Assembly: GCA_035559535.1 (NCBI GenBank)
Contig: DATMBG010000006.1
Coordinates: forward strand, 62,001 to 126,000
Source of the DNA: Candidatus Limnocylindrales bacterium
GTDB lineage: Bacteria; Moduliflexota; Moduliflexia; Moduliflexales; JAUQPW01
DNA length: 64,000 nucleotides
Reading direction: 5' to 3'
The translations under genes were made by a program, and so were the position numbers. Position 1 is the first letter of the stretch, and every line of letters begins with the position of its first letter. A model generated the notes under the pieces. The model made no database searches. It was not told where the DNA came from and saw only the letters and a program-made list of their open reading frames with translations. Below, piece by piece: positions 17,261 to 25,510 of this stretch.

Positions 17261-18289
17261 CTATGCAAGATATAAACCGTTTCCTTCTACTTCTAAAAGT
17301 TCACAGGATCCCTGTTTTTCCCCTTTATAGCCCTGCGCGATCTGCCTCAATTCTTCTTTGTAAACCTCCTCCATGAGCCTTCTCGCCTTTCCCAGGTTAT
17401 AAACCCCGGTTAAGCCTACCCTTTGTGCATTTAGTGCAGCCGCAGCGTGGGCAAACAAATTGGCCCGGAGAACGTCTGGCTCCTTTACATAGTAGGCCAG
17501 AAAAGCCGAAATGAAGACATCTCCACAGCCGGTGGGATCTACTACCTTTTCCAGAGGGACCCCTCGGGAGACGTAAAAATAGATGGTATTATCGGCATCT
17601 CGATAAACAAGCTGAGATCCTTCCGATCCAAGGGTAATCAATACCACCGAAACCCCCTGTCGAATCAGTTTTAATGCAGTCTGCAGATAGGGCTCTTCTA
17701 AAAGACTTGCCCCATCGGATAAGGTTCTGATTTCATTCTCATTCAGTTTAACGATATCTACCCGGTCTAACCACTTTCGCCAATCTGGAATAGGTCGGAA
17801 AAACTTGGTTCCATCCTCCTTTAAACCGGTACTGAGCCATTGAACATCCACACAGAGTAGCCCGGTTCTATGGGTTTTGAGGTAATTCAGGGCTTCCAGC
17901 GAAATATCCGATCCGGAGATAAAATTCACAAGTATGGCTTCTGCAGACAGACCCCCTTGGACCTCTGATAACGAAAGGGGAGAAACTCGACAGGCGAGTT
18001 TTTCTGTTCGGGTATTCACAGAGGTGTAAGTAATTACATTTTCGTTGGTTCCCCCCGGGTCCCTCTGGATGTGATCCAGCCGAATCTGGGGAAAAGGTTT
18101 ACACAACGAGAGGATAGCTTCATAGTGATCCACTCCTATTTTGCATATCGGCAAGATGGTATCACCGGCAGGAAGGAGAGTAGCCAGGGACAGAACATTA
18201 TAGAGAATTCCCCCAAAGCTTTGCTGGATCTTTCCATCGGGCAAAATGAGGGTATCGAGATTGATGGTTCCAATAACAGCAATATTCAA
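17261..18289 (-). CDS. PfkB/ribokinase-family carbohydrate kinase
   Basis: This 342-residue protein starts NIAVIGTINLDTLI, the usual first strand of the family, and has the anion-hole and catalytic motif DPTGCGDVFISAF, with the catalytic Asp after GCG. KLNENEIRTL and LITLGSEGS are the expected neighbours. It would phosphorylate a sugar or nucleoside hydroxyl with ATP; the substrate cannot be told. The start appears to be TTG at 18289: a TGA closes the frame a few codons upstream and no ATG precedes the fold. No good ribosome binding site is visible, so expression may be low or coupled. It follows the epimerase gene. Confidence 0.85.
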   Translation of the reverse strand: MNIAVIGTINLDTLILPDGKIQQSFGGILYNVLSLATLLPAGDTILPICKIGVDHYEAILSLCKPFPQIRLDHIQRDPGGTNENVITYTSVNTRTEKLACRVSPLSLSEVQGGLSAEAILVNFISGSDISLEALNYLKTHRTGLLCVDVQWLSTGLKEDGTKFFRPIPDWRKWLDRVDIVKLNENEIRTLSDGASLLEEPYLQTALKLIRQGVSVVLITLGSEGSQLVYRDADNTIYFYVSRGVPLEKVVDPTGCGDVFISAFLAYYVKEPDVLRANLFAHAAAALNAQRVGLTGVYNLGKARRLMEEVYKEELRQIAQGYKGEKQGSCELLEVEGNGLYLA

Positions 18290-18390
18290 CAGGTAACGCG
18301 AAACCGGGTTTCATGGGAACCTGGGAATAACCCGTTCTTTAGGGGACATGAAACGGAATTTCGCGGGAATGAGGAAATGACTCTTCTACT

Positions 18391-18798
18391 CTATTTTTCC
18401 GATTTTTCGTATAACTCGATAAGCACCCCTCCAGTACTTTTAGGATGTACAAAAGCAGCCCTGGTGGTTGGATTGACCTGTCTGGGAGTTTTATCAATGA
18501 GCTCAACACCCTGGGCGGCCATGGCATCTAGTGCCTTTTGAATGTCATCCACTAAAAAACAAATATGATGAATACCCTCTCCTCGCTTTTCAAGAAACTT
18601 CTGGACCCCTTTATTTTCTGGAGTCGGCTCAATAAGTTCCAGGTGACTCTCACCTACGGGAAAAAAAGCTGTCCGAACCTGATAAGTATCCACCTGATGA
18701 ACCCCCTCCAGCTTGAGACCAAGGACTCTGGTATAAAATTCAACAGTCTTATCCAGATTTTTAACAGCGATTCCGATATGATCTATTTTCTTGAACAT
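18391..18798 (-). CDS. mce: Methylmalonyl-CoA epimerase
   Basis: This 135-residue vicinal-oxygen-chelate protein starts KKIDHIGIAVKNLDKTVEFY and shows the metal ligands and loop motifs HIGIAV, HLELIEP, GIHHICF and LIELYEK. Length and motifs match methylmalonyl-CoA (or ethylmalonyl-CoA) epimerase, which interconverts the R and S forms in propionyl-CoA metabolism using a divalent metal. No mutase or carboxylase gene is in the window. It is read from a good promoter at 18892-18920, divergent from prmA. Confidence 0.92.
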   Translation of the reverse strand: MFKKIDHIGIAVKNLDKTVEFYTRVLGLKLEGVHQVDTYQVRTAFFPVGESHLELIEPTPENKGVQKFLEKRGEGIHHICFLVDDIQKALDAMAAQGVELIDKTPRQVNPTTRAAFVHPKSTGGVLIELYEKSEK

Positions 18799-18891
18799 AC
18801 CTGCCCTGTGTTTAGAGTCTTGAAGTAAGGGCCTATGGTTTGCCTGCCCCTACCTCAGGATTCGGTACGGATTGTTTTCTTTTTGAAATTA

Positions 18892-18920
18892 AACATAGGG
18901 GATACCCTCCGAAAGGTCAA
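18892..18920 (-). promoter_or_regulatory. Sigma-70-type promoter for mce and the following genes
   Basis: In minus sense TTGACC, 17 bases, TATGTT. Transcription would begin near 18885, giving a leader of about 85 bases. Confidence 0.7.
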
Positions 18921-18969
18921 GTACTTTTTCTTCGGAACAAGGTAGATTACTTTTCCCTCTGAAACGTGG

Positions 18970-18998
18970 TTGACACGTTCTATAAAAAACTACATAAT
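18970..18998 (+). promoter_or_regulatory. Sigma-70-type promoter for prmA-rsmE
   Basis: TTGACA, exactly 17 bases, CATAAT. The TTG of the -35 box also opens the longest reading frame of prmA, so that frame start is not real. Confidence 0.8.
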
Positions 18999-19050
18999 AA
19001 AAAAGGATTTAATTCCTATATATCCCTTCCCTGCTATGTACGATAGAGTT

Positions 19051-19980
19051 ATGGAATGGATCGAAATAAGCATCATGACTTCCCAGGAAGCTCAGGAGTT
19101 GATTTCCAATTTTTTAATGGATCTGGGTTCTCCTGGGGTGGTTTTGGAAGATAACTCTCCCCTACCTCCCTTCCCGGAGTCGGAGATAGACTCGAGGAAG
19201 GAAGTCAAAGACTGCCTCATCAAAGGCTATTTTCCCTTGAAAGTCGATCTCACGAAGGTAACCGATCAGGTCGGTAAATATCTGGCCCTGTTGGAGAGTA
19301 ATCAGATTTCTGTAGGGGCTAAAACTTTGCAAACTCGGATTCTTCGGGAAGAAGACTGGGAGTCTAATTGGAAGAAATATTTTAAACCCTTTCCGGTTGG
19401 AAAGCGGTTGGTGATCAAGCCGTCCTGGGAATCCTGTGAGACAAAACCTGATCAGGTTGTGATCGATATAGATCCAGGAATGGCCTTCGGTACGGGAAAA
19501 CATGAAACAACCCAGTTATGCCTGGAATTATTGGAAGAAAGTATATCTCCGGGTATTCGGGTACTGGATATAGGTACGGGCTCGGGTATTCTGGCCATAG
19601 CAGCCGCCAAACTGGGAGCCTCTCGAGTTTTAGGGGTAGAAATAGATCCCGTTACCATCCAGTATGCCCGAGAAAATTTAATTAAAAATGCCGTTCAATC
19701 TAAAATAACCTTATATTTAGGGTCTTTAGAGAGTCTGGGTCAGGTAGATGAACCCTTTGATCTGGTTCTTATGAATATAAGGCCCCGGGTGATTCTTTCC
19801 CTGGTAGAGCCTCTAAAGAAGTATTTAAAACCTGCAAGCCTTCTTATCTTATCTGGAATATTACAAACTGAAGAACAGGAATTTATAGAAGCTTTAAAAG
19901 AAAAATCACTGATTATAAAGGAACAAAAACTTAAAGGAGAGTGGATTGCTCTGGTTTGTATGCAAACATTCGCCTGTTAG
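19051..19980 (+). CDS. prmA: Ribosomal protein L11 methyltransferase
   Basis: Taken from ATG 19051 (MEWIEISI), which matches the usual PrmA start; ATG 19036 is an alternative. PrmA trimethylates ribosomal protein L11 with S-adenosylmethionine. Visible family motifs are REEDWESNWKKYFKP, the substrate loop DIDPGMAFGTGKHETT, and the SAM site VLDIGTGSGILAIAAAK followed by GVEIDP and LMNIRP (the NxxP-like catalytic motif). Length is about 309 residues, normal for the family. It is first in a two-gene unit with rsmE 46 bases downstream, a common bacterial pairing. Confidence 0.95.
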   Translation: MEWIEISIMTSQEAQELISNFLMDLGSPGVVLEDNSPLPPFPESEIDSRKEVKDCLIKGYFPLKVDLTKVTDQVGKYLALLESNQISVGAKTLQTRILREEDWESNWKKYFKPFPVGKRLVIKPSWESCETKPDQVVIDIDPGMAFGTGKHETTQLCLELLEESISPGIRVLDIGTGSGILAIAAAKLGASRVLGVEIDPVTIQYARENLIKNAVQSKITLYLGSLESLGQVDEPFDLVLMNIRPRVILSLVEPLKKYLKPASLLILSGILQTEEQEFIEALKEKSLIIKEQKLKGEWIALVCMQTFAC

Positions 19981-20025
19981 CAATACACAAACTGAGAGTA
20001 GCTGTGCCCCTATTTAATACGAGCC

Positions 20026-20766
20026 ATGGTGCAGAATCGGTTTTATGTAAATCCAAAATGGATCAGAGGAACAATGGTAACAATACGAGGTACAGATGTA
20101 TGGCATATTACCAAGGTATTACGGTTTGGAGAAGGAGATCGGATTTACGTTTTTGATGGAACCGGAAAAGAATATTATGTGCTCATAACAGAAAAAACTC
20201 CCAAAGAAGTAACAGGCGTTATCCTCGAAAAAGAATATAAAAATGTAGAATCCCCTTTAAAAATTACCCTGGCTCAAGCCTTACCTAAGGCTGGTAAAAT
20301 GGATTTGGTTGTGCAGAAGGCAACCGAACTGGGAGTCCATCGAATTATTCCTCTCAAAACAGAGAGGGTGGAAACTAAAATGGATATACGGAGCTTTGAA
20401 TACAGGCGGGAACGCTGGCAACGGATTTCAGTAGAAGCGGCTAAACAATCCGGCCGGGTTATGATTCCCGAGATTGAACCGCTCATCTCCTTTGAATCGT
20501 TCTTAGCCAGGGATTTTGAAGGACTTAAGATACTTTTTTGGGAGGAAGAAAAAGAAATCAGATTCCGGCAAGTTTTGGAACAACAGAACGAAGTCCACGA
20601 AGTAATCGTTGTTATCGGACCCGAAGGGGGATTTTCCTCAGAAGAAGTAAAAAAAGCCAGGGAGAAAGGATTCTCCACTGTTTCGTTAGGGCCGAGGATC
20701 CTAAGGACGGAAAGCGTTTCGATTGTGGTGTTGGGAATTCTTCAATACGAATGGGGAGACTTTTAA
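20026..20766 (+). CDS. rsmE: 16S rRNA m3U1498 methyltransferase
   Basis: This 246-residue protein has an N-terminal PUA-like domain (NRFYVNP, HITKVLRFGEGDRIYVFDG) and a C-terminal SPOUT knot. The knot is shown by ALPKAGKMDLVVQKATELG, AAKQSGR, VIGPEGGFS.EEV and SLGPRILRTESV, all diagnostic of RsmE. It methylates U1498 of 16S rRNA in the 30S subunit. It follows prmA in one operon. The ATG has no clear purine-rich site, so translation may depend on coupling. Confidence 0.96.
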   Translation: MVQNRFYVNPKWIRGTMVTIRGTDVWHITKVLRFGEGDRIYVFDGTGKEYYVLITEKTPKEVTGVILEKEYKNVESPLKITLAQALPKAGKMDLVVQKATELGVHRIIPLKTERVETKMDIRSFEYRRERWQRISVEAAKQSGRVMIPEIEPLISFESFLARDFEGLKILFWEEEKEIRFRQVLEQQNEVHEVIVVIGPEGGFSSEEVKKAREKGFSTVSLGPRILRTESVSIVVLGILQYEWGDF

Positions 20767-21076
20767 GGGACGCAGGAATGTTGGGACATGGAGACGCGAA
20801 GAGTGAGGGACTTGAGGACCCAAGGAAATGTCCCTATGTCCCCTACTCTTTTAGGGATAGGTTTTTTCTAACCTAACCCCCTTCCCGGCGCGGGAAGGGG
20901 GAACTTGGGAATAACCTGAGTCCCAACTCTTCCCTTCTCCACGAGGGAAGGAGAGTCGGAAGGGTTAGGCCCAAAAAACCTACCCTTGTAAGCGTCCCCA
21001 CGCCCCATGTCTCCGTATCTCGGTATCTCCGAGTCTCCGTGTTTCAACATCCCCGTGCCCCAAAGTCCCCGCATCC
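20767..21076. repeat. 310-bp nested palindromic element between convergent genes
   Basis: Outer arms are degenerate tandem units such as GGGACATGGAGACGCG and CATGTCTCCGTATCTC. Inside are paired arms AGGGATAGGTTTTTT and CCAAAAAACCTACCC, and in the centre CCCCTTCCCGGCGCGGGAAG. No gene is seen. The element fills the gap between the 3' ends of rsmE and the MetE-like gene and could serve as a bidirectional terminator. Confidence 0.75.
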
Positions 21077-22270
21077 TCACAGCCGGGATTGCCCCTTCAA
21101 ATCCTTTACATCTATGAAAGCGAATTTGGGATCTGCTGCTCGAATGTAAACTTCCGGTAATCCCAGTTCTTTACGGACTATATTGGTTCCTTGAACCAGG
21201 GCGACACACTTATAAAAAGCGATCCTTCGCGATAGACCTTCTCGACCGAACCCGCAATCGGTGCTGATGATTAACCGTTCCGGGGGGATATACTCCAGAG
21301 CTTTTCGAATCAGGTTGGCCACTACTTCTGGAGGTTCCACAACGGTATTGGTGTGACTGACCACACCGATAACGATTTTTTTATCGGTTTTATATTTACC
21401 AAAGAGAGGGAGGTCTTTTCCGCCTGTACTGGCACATTCAAAGGTAATAGCGTCGGCGTTCAACTGGAGAAGGTGAGGAAGTGCCCGTTCATAGCTGGGC
21501 CTTTCCCAAAAGACGGCTTGTTGATTTGGATTTCCCCAGCAGGTATGGGCCCAGATCTCAGCCTCTACTCCCTCAACCTGCCTGTTAAAGGCTTCTGTAA
21601 AAAACTCCAGGTCTTTCTCTGTAATGCCTGGATCCTGGGCAGCCATGTGGTGAGGGGGTTCTTCCACCTGAATTAAAGGACAGCCCGCTGCAGCTAACTC
21701 TTTTAATTCCTGGTTCATAATTTCGGAAAGTTCCAGGATAAGCTCTTTTACGGAAGAGTAATACTGATTCCAGAGCATCGAAGGGAGGATTTGCGCACTA
21801 ATGGTTCCGAATTTTACCGGCTTACTGGTCAAGCGCTGAGCTACCTTCCAAAGAGCCGCATATTGTAGAGGTCCTCGGGTTACTTTATCCACAACAGCAG
21901 GAGGTTGATAGGCTTCTTGAACTTCCCATAAGATATGACCTGGACGATGTTTGAACGTAGTAGCCCAAACCGGTGAAGTATCGTAATGACCCTGGATTCC
22001 ACCTAAACGTTCAAGAACATAGAAAAACCAGGATTTGCCTCCAACGGCCAGATCAAACCGCGAATCCCCATCGGTTACAATATCCAATCCGGCCCGCTCT
22101 TGCTCATTGATAATACAGGTAACGGCATCGATGTATTGTTCACGAAATATAGAATCTCCCAGGGCTACCTTAAAGGGACGCCCATTCAAACTTTTTGTGA
22201 ACCAATAAGGTCGAGGATAAGATCCGGTCATGGTAGTAGGCAAGATCATGTCCTTGGTTACTTTTAGCAC
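21077..22270 (-). CDS. Cobalamin-independent methionine synthase-like (MetE C-terminal domain) protein
   Basis: This 397-residue single-domain protein is from the UROD/MetE superfamily. The N-terminus shows TGSYPRPYW. Zinc ligands match MetE: His and Cys in AHTCWGN (H242, C244), Cys in TFECAS (C279) and Cys in STDCGFG (C339). FGTISAQILPSM, QVEEPPHH and IGVVSHTN are also family motifs. It lacks the N-terminal half of full MetE, as do archaeal core synthases and related methyl- or alkyl-thiol transferases, so the true substrate is open. A palindromic repeat lies directly upstream. It sits 116 bases downstream of the MLE-like gene, on the same strand. Confidence 0.85.
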   Translation of the reverse strand: MLKVTKDMILPTTMTGSYPRPYWFTKSLNGRPFKVALGDSIFREQYIDAVTCIINEQERAGLDIVTDGDSRFDLAVGGKSWFFYVLERLGGIQGHYDTSPVWATTFKHRPGHILWEVQEAYQPPAVVDKVTRGPLQYAALWKVAQRLTSKPVKFGTISAQILPSMLWNQYYSSVKELILELSEIMNQELKELAAAGCPLIQVEEPPHHMAAQDPGITEKDLEFFTEAFNRQVEGVEAEIWAHTCWGNPNQQAVFWERPSYERALPHLLQLNADAITFECASTGGKDLPLFGKYKTDKKIVIGVVSHTNTVVEPPEVVANLIRKALEYIPPERLIISTDCGFGREGLSRRIAFYKCVALVQGTNIVRKELGLPEVYIRAADPKFAFIDVKDLKGQSRL

Positions 22271-22287
22271 GGTAAGCTCCCTTCTGT

Positions 22288-22384
22288 AATGAAAGTAGGG
22301 GAGTATGGGAGTGTAGGAGTATAGGAGAGTCCCACTCCCATACTCCCATACTTCCCTACTCCCATACTCCCACCCCTACACTCC
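22288..22384. repeat. 'GTATGGGAGTATGG' palindromic repeat
   Basis: A G-rich arm (GGGGAGTATGGGAGTGTAGG) and a C-rich arm of several ACTCCCAT units form a hairpin filling almost the whole gap between the MetE-like start and the MLE-like stop. Confidence 0.8.
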
Positions 22385-22386
22385 TT

Positions 22387-23472
22387 TTATCTCACAGCAT
22401 ATTTCTCGATGGCCTTCCGATCTAAAGTCAATCCCAGTCCAGGCTCTTCCGGCAGAATCAAATAACCCTCCTCAACTTTAAAGGGATTAACCATCAATTC
22501 ATCAAACCATGGCATATACTCACAGATCGTAACATTGGGGGAGGCTGCTGCAGCGTGTGCAGTAAATTCGGTATAGATATGGGGAGAAACAGGTACATGG
22601 AAAGAATCGGCCAGAATGGCTGCTTTTCTCCATTCGGTGATTCCTCCCATCCGAGCCAGATCCGGCATGAGGATGTCGGCAGCTCGATGCTGCAACATCT
22701 GCAAGATTCCCTCCCGTGTATAGACTGTTTCCCCACTGGCCAGAGGCGTATCCACTGCTTCAGCAACCCGAGCACTTCCCTCTAAATCATTAGCCGGGAC
22801 CGGCTCCTCATACCAATAAAGATTGTAGTCGGCCAGTCGTTTCCCCATTTCAATGGCATAATGAACCGTGAACCCTTGATTGGCATCCACAGAAAGAAGG
22901 ATATGATCCCCGATAATCCTCCGAACGGCTTCGATTCGGTCCAGATCCTCTTTCATGGTTGGTTTCCCGATGCGCATCTTGAAGGCTTTAAATCCTTGAC
23001 CTACAAATTCTTTGGCTTCTGCAATCAGATCCTCTTTGGAGTAGGACAACCACTGACCACCACTGTGATAGACCAGTAGTTTATTTCGGCACCCTCCAAA
23101 TATTTTGTACAAAGGCATTTCTGCTAATTTTCCTATGATATCCCAAAGGGCCGTATCAATAGCAGACAGGGCCATTACCGGTAAACCGCTCCATCCCACA
23201 AAATTAATCCGCTTCCACATTTTCTCCCAAATTTTTTCCACAAATTCAACTTCCTCTCCGGTTACGACTTGAGCTAGATCCTCGACCATAGCCTTCAAAG
23301 CCCTGGTCTGATGCTGGCTAAAGGTAAATACCAAACCGAATCCTTCTATACCACTCTCAGTAACGGTTTCTACCAGGACCGTTTCAACTGTGTGGACCCG
23401 ATGAATAGAGGTAGCCAATTCCCGTTTGAGGGGAAGAGATAACAAGGTAGTTTTAACCTGTTTTATTTTCAT
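22387..23472 (-). CDS. Mandelate racemase/muconate lactonizing-type enolase-superfamily enzyme
   Basis: From ATG 23472 (MKIKQVKTTLLSLPL) this is 361 residues; the frame is open for 20 more codons upstream. Active-site residues can be placed: FKMRIG with K165 and R167 (a KxR variant of the KxK base), metal ligands D196 (VDANQG), E222 (YEEP) and E248 (SGE), and H298 (SPHIYTE). This is the mandelate-racemase subgroup pattern. Such enzymes abstract a proton alpha to a carboxylate, acting as racemase, epimerase or sugar-acid dehydratase; the reaction cannot be fixed here. Confidence 0.88.
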   Translation of the reverse strand: MKIKQVKTTLLSLPLKRELATSIHRVHTVETVLVETVTESGIEGFGLVFTFSQHQTRALKAMVEDLAQVVTGEEVEFVEKIWEKMWKRINFVGWSGLPVMALSAIDTALWDIIGKLAEMPLYKIFGGCRNKLLVYHSGGQWLSYSKEDLIAEAKEFVGQGFKAFKMRIGKPTMKEDLDRIEAVRRIIGDHILLSVDANQGFTVHYAIEMGKRLADYNLYWYEEPVPANDLEGSARVAEAVDTPLASGETVYTREGILQMLQHRAADILMPDLARMGGITEWRKAAILADSFHVPVSPHIYTEFTAHAAAASPNVTICEYMPWFDELMVNPFKVEEGYLILPEEPGLGLTLDRKAIEKYAVR

Positions 23473-23532
23473 TCCACCATTCTCCCTTTTATAGATTCCT
23501 ATTGGAACAGTTTTAGAATCAGGTATTCCCAT

Positions 23533-24129
23533 ACCTTCATCCCGAATATCTCTTTCTTATCCCACTTTATAAAAGCAAAATGATACACGAAAACTCAGTT
23601 TGGAGCAAGAAAAAAATAAGCTTTCTCTACAGAAACTTAACTTTTTGACAAGGGAGTAGAAGCAGTCTAAGAAACATAAATATCCGTTTTTTACAATGGT
23701 CGGGTCTTTGGACTTTCCTATTTTACAGGGCCTTTCAAGCAGTTCGCCCCATCTGAATCTCGCTCCACAACTCCCTCTGGTTAACCTGCTCTGTGGGAAA
23801 CGACGATTCTACAATTTAACCCGGAAGAACTCCATATTTTGAGAGGAAGGTTAAACAGGACTCAACTCCTGAAATTTGCAGATGGTAAACAGATTCATTA
23901 AAGAGTAGGTCAAACGTCTCGTTTTTAAAGAGTAGTATACTGTTACTTTAATTTTGCTTAATGTTTAAGTGGTCCTCACCCCCGGCCCCTCTCCCACGCT
24001 GCGGGAGAGGGGAATCGGGGAGTGAAAGCAGTACTAGAAGGTCAAAATTAAGGTAACAGTGTAGTAGGTCAAACGTCTCGTTTGACATTTCGGAGATTTT
24101 ATTCATTAAGGTCAAACGAGACGTTTGAC
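23533..24129. other. Intergenic gap rich in palindromes
   Basis: No gene is seen. The left half is unremarkable. The right half holds a half-copy of a GTCAAACG element (23905-23924), a 122-bp inverted-repeat element and most of a 72-bp palindrome, described separately. Confidence 0.6.
23939..24060. repeat. 122-bp MITE-like element with 18-bp terminal inverted repeats
   Basis: The ends ACTGTTACTTTAATTTTG and CAAAATTAAGGTAACAGT are inverted repeats with 17 of 18 pairs. Next to the left end is the conserved TTTAAGTGG segment, and in the centre CTCACCCCCGGCCCCTCTCC pairs with CGGGAGAGGGG. Copies near 50.5, 56.75 and 58.9 kb share the same parts. No transposase is encoded. Confidence 0.8.
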
Positions 24130-24134
24130 CTACT
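24063..24134. repeat. 72-bp palindrome with 24-bp perfect arms
   Basis: Arms AGTAGGTCAAACGTCTCG+TTTGAC (24063-24086) and the exact complement (24111-24134) flank a 24-base loop. Each arm is itself a small hairpin (GTCAAACG/CGTTTGAC). The right arm supplies the TAG stop of the minus-strand gene at 24130. Confidence 0.9.
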
Positions 24135-24687
24135 CCTGAATCCCTATATCTCCAGCCTTAAGGGACCCGGTACCATAGGCTATCCGCTTCCCGGCTCCAT
24201 CCACTATCAGAAAACTGATCATATCAGACTCTTCCTTGTTGTCTACAAGCATCAGCCAGAACCGACAACCGGGAATTTCCTCCTGATCCACGGTACAGGT
24301 TCCGGTAAGAAAAACAGTCGGTGTTACGGCTTTTCCCAGTGAAGTCAACTGATCAAAGCGGTCAACGGCGATTCTATGCCGGACTTGGGTATCATTCAAT
24401 GTATACGCATCTATTTCCAGGTGATAGGGGAAATTCTGTATTTGACCTTGATGACACTTTACTTCTATGGTGACGGTAAATTCCCCCGAATGGTTCTCAT
24501 CTTTTCTACTTGCAATACTCCCTATGGCTTTTCCCTGCACCAATTGATTTTTACAGGGTTGTATCTGGGGAATAGGTAGGGATTGAGCAGGGATAGAACG
24601 GTACGTGCTTAACAAAACCATAAGGGTAAGAACGACCACCCCCACGTTTCCCGCCCCGTGGACGGGAAAGATGATTGTCTTTGCCAT
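24130..24687 (-). CDS. Secreted protein of unknown function
   Basis: This 185-residue protein has an N-terminal hydrophobic segment (NVGVVVLTLMVLLSTY, about 13-28) followed by IPAQS, consistent with a signal peptide. The mature part (about 150 residues) alternates polar and hydrophobic residues, suggesting beta structure, and has four cysteines (PCKNQ, VKCHQG, GTCTV, PGCRF) that could form two disulfides. I recognise no family. ATG is preceded by an AAAGGAG site. The stop codon lies inside a palindrome (24063-24134), so the gene's original end may have been altered by insertion of that element. Confidence 0.65.
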   Translation of the reverse strand: MAKTIIFPVHGAGNVGVVVLTLMVLLSTYRSIPAQSLPIPQIQPCKNQLVQGKAIGSIASRKDENHSGEFTVTIEVKCHQGQIQNFPYHLEIDAYTLNDTQVRHRIAVDRFDQLTSLGKAVTPTVFLTGTCTVDQEEIPGCRFWLMLVDNKEESDMISFLIVDGAGKRIAYGTGSLKAGDIGIQE

Positions 24688-25391
24688 GATCCGGTACTCC
24701 TTTCAGGTATGGGATCATAGAAAAATTTCTTCAGCAGGATCGCGCTGTAAAAATTTCAAAATTTCTCCCATGGAACCCTATGCCAAACATCTTTTCTATA
24801 TTATTTCTATCTTTTGGTCATTACTATCCCGTTCCTTATGGAATTGTCAACTCTTTTTTGCATATAAGGTGAATAATGAGTGGCGAAATAGCCAATGACG
24901 GGTAGTTATCTTTATCCCATTCACTATTCTCCATAATCCCTCCCTTGAGGGGGAATGGGGCATAGGTCCCAGGATAAGAGTGAGATTTCTGAGGGGCTTC
25001 CCTTCCTGATCTTCCTTCCTTTGCAGGGGAAGGAACTTTAAGGCGAAGGTCCTTCCCCTGTGAAACGGGCTTATTTTTACCCACATTTTTCGATTTAGGA
25101 GGATGGGCTCAAAACGGTTAGTAGGTCAATCATCCCGGTTGACCCACCTTGCAAAAAGAGGAATTTTTCCCTCACGAAGGGGATTCGATACATTTCGCTA
25201 CTCAACCAGCAAGATAGCTAAACCAGTTATTAATCCCCTGAAATGAAAAAATGTGGGTAATGGTTAGGTGAAACGTGGGAGGAACAGGGTGGGAGCGCTT
25301 TAACCTGGCACCTATGGAGGAATGAAGGGTGTATAGACAGAAAAACGTGATACCTATTAGATGGTTCCAGTTACCCATATTTTTTTATTTA
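24688..25391. other. Intergenic gap with repeat elements
   Basis: No gene is seen. At 24937-25072 CCTTCCTTTGCAGGGGAAGG pairs with CTTCCCCTGTGAAA-type sequence in an imperfect hairpin. At 25118-25146 a variant of the GTCAAACG element reads GTAGGTCAA..TTGACC. Confidence 0.5.
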
Positions 25392-25419
25392 TTGACTTTT
25401 TACTTAAAAAAGCTAAAAT
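25392..25419 (+). promoter_or_regulatory. Sigma-70-type promoter for the amidase gene
   Basis: TTGACT, 16 bases, TAAAAT. Transcription would start near 25426, about 85 bases before the ATG. Confidence 0.65.
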
Positions 25420-25510
25420 CTCCCTGACTTCATTTATTAAGCCTGGAGTAGTCCGGTATTGGACTTTAGAAAAGTAAATAGTGATTAATTTAAGGATCAG
25501 GAGGTGTTTT

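Noticed and set aside
18970-19050. N-terminal extension of prmA from TTG 18970
   Set aside because: The TTG is the -35 box of a well-formed promoter, and PrmA proteins begin at the later Met.
23645-23672. TTGACA-N17-TAAGAA on the plus strand
   Set aside because: No plus-strand gene follows for over 1.8 kb and the -10 is weak.
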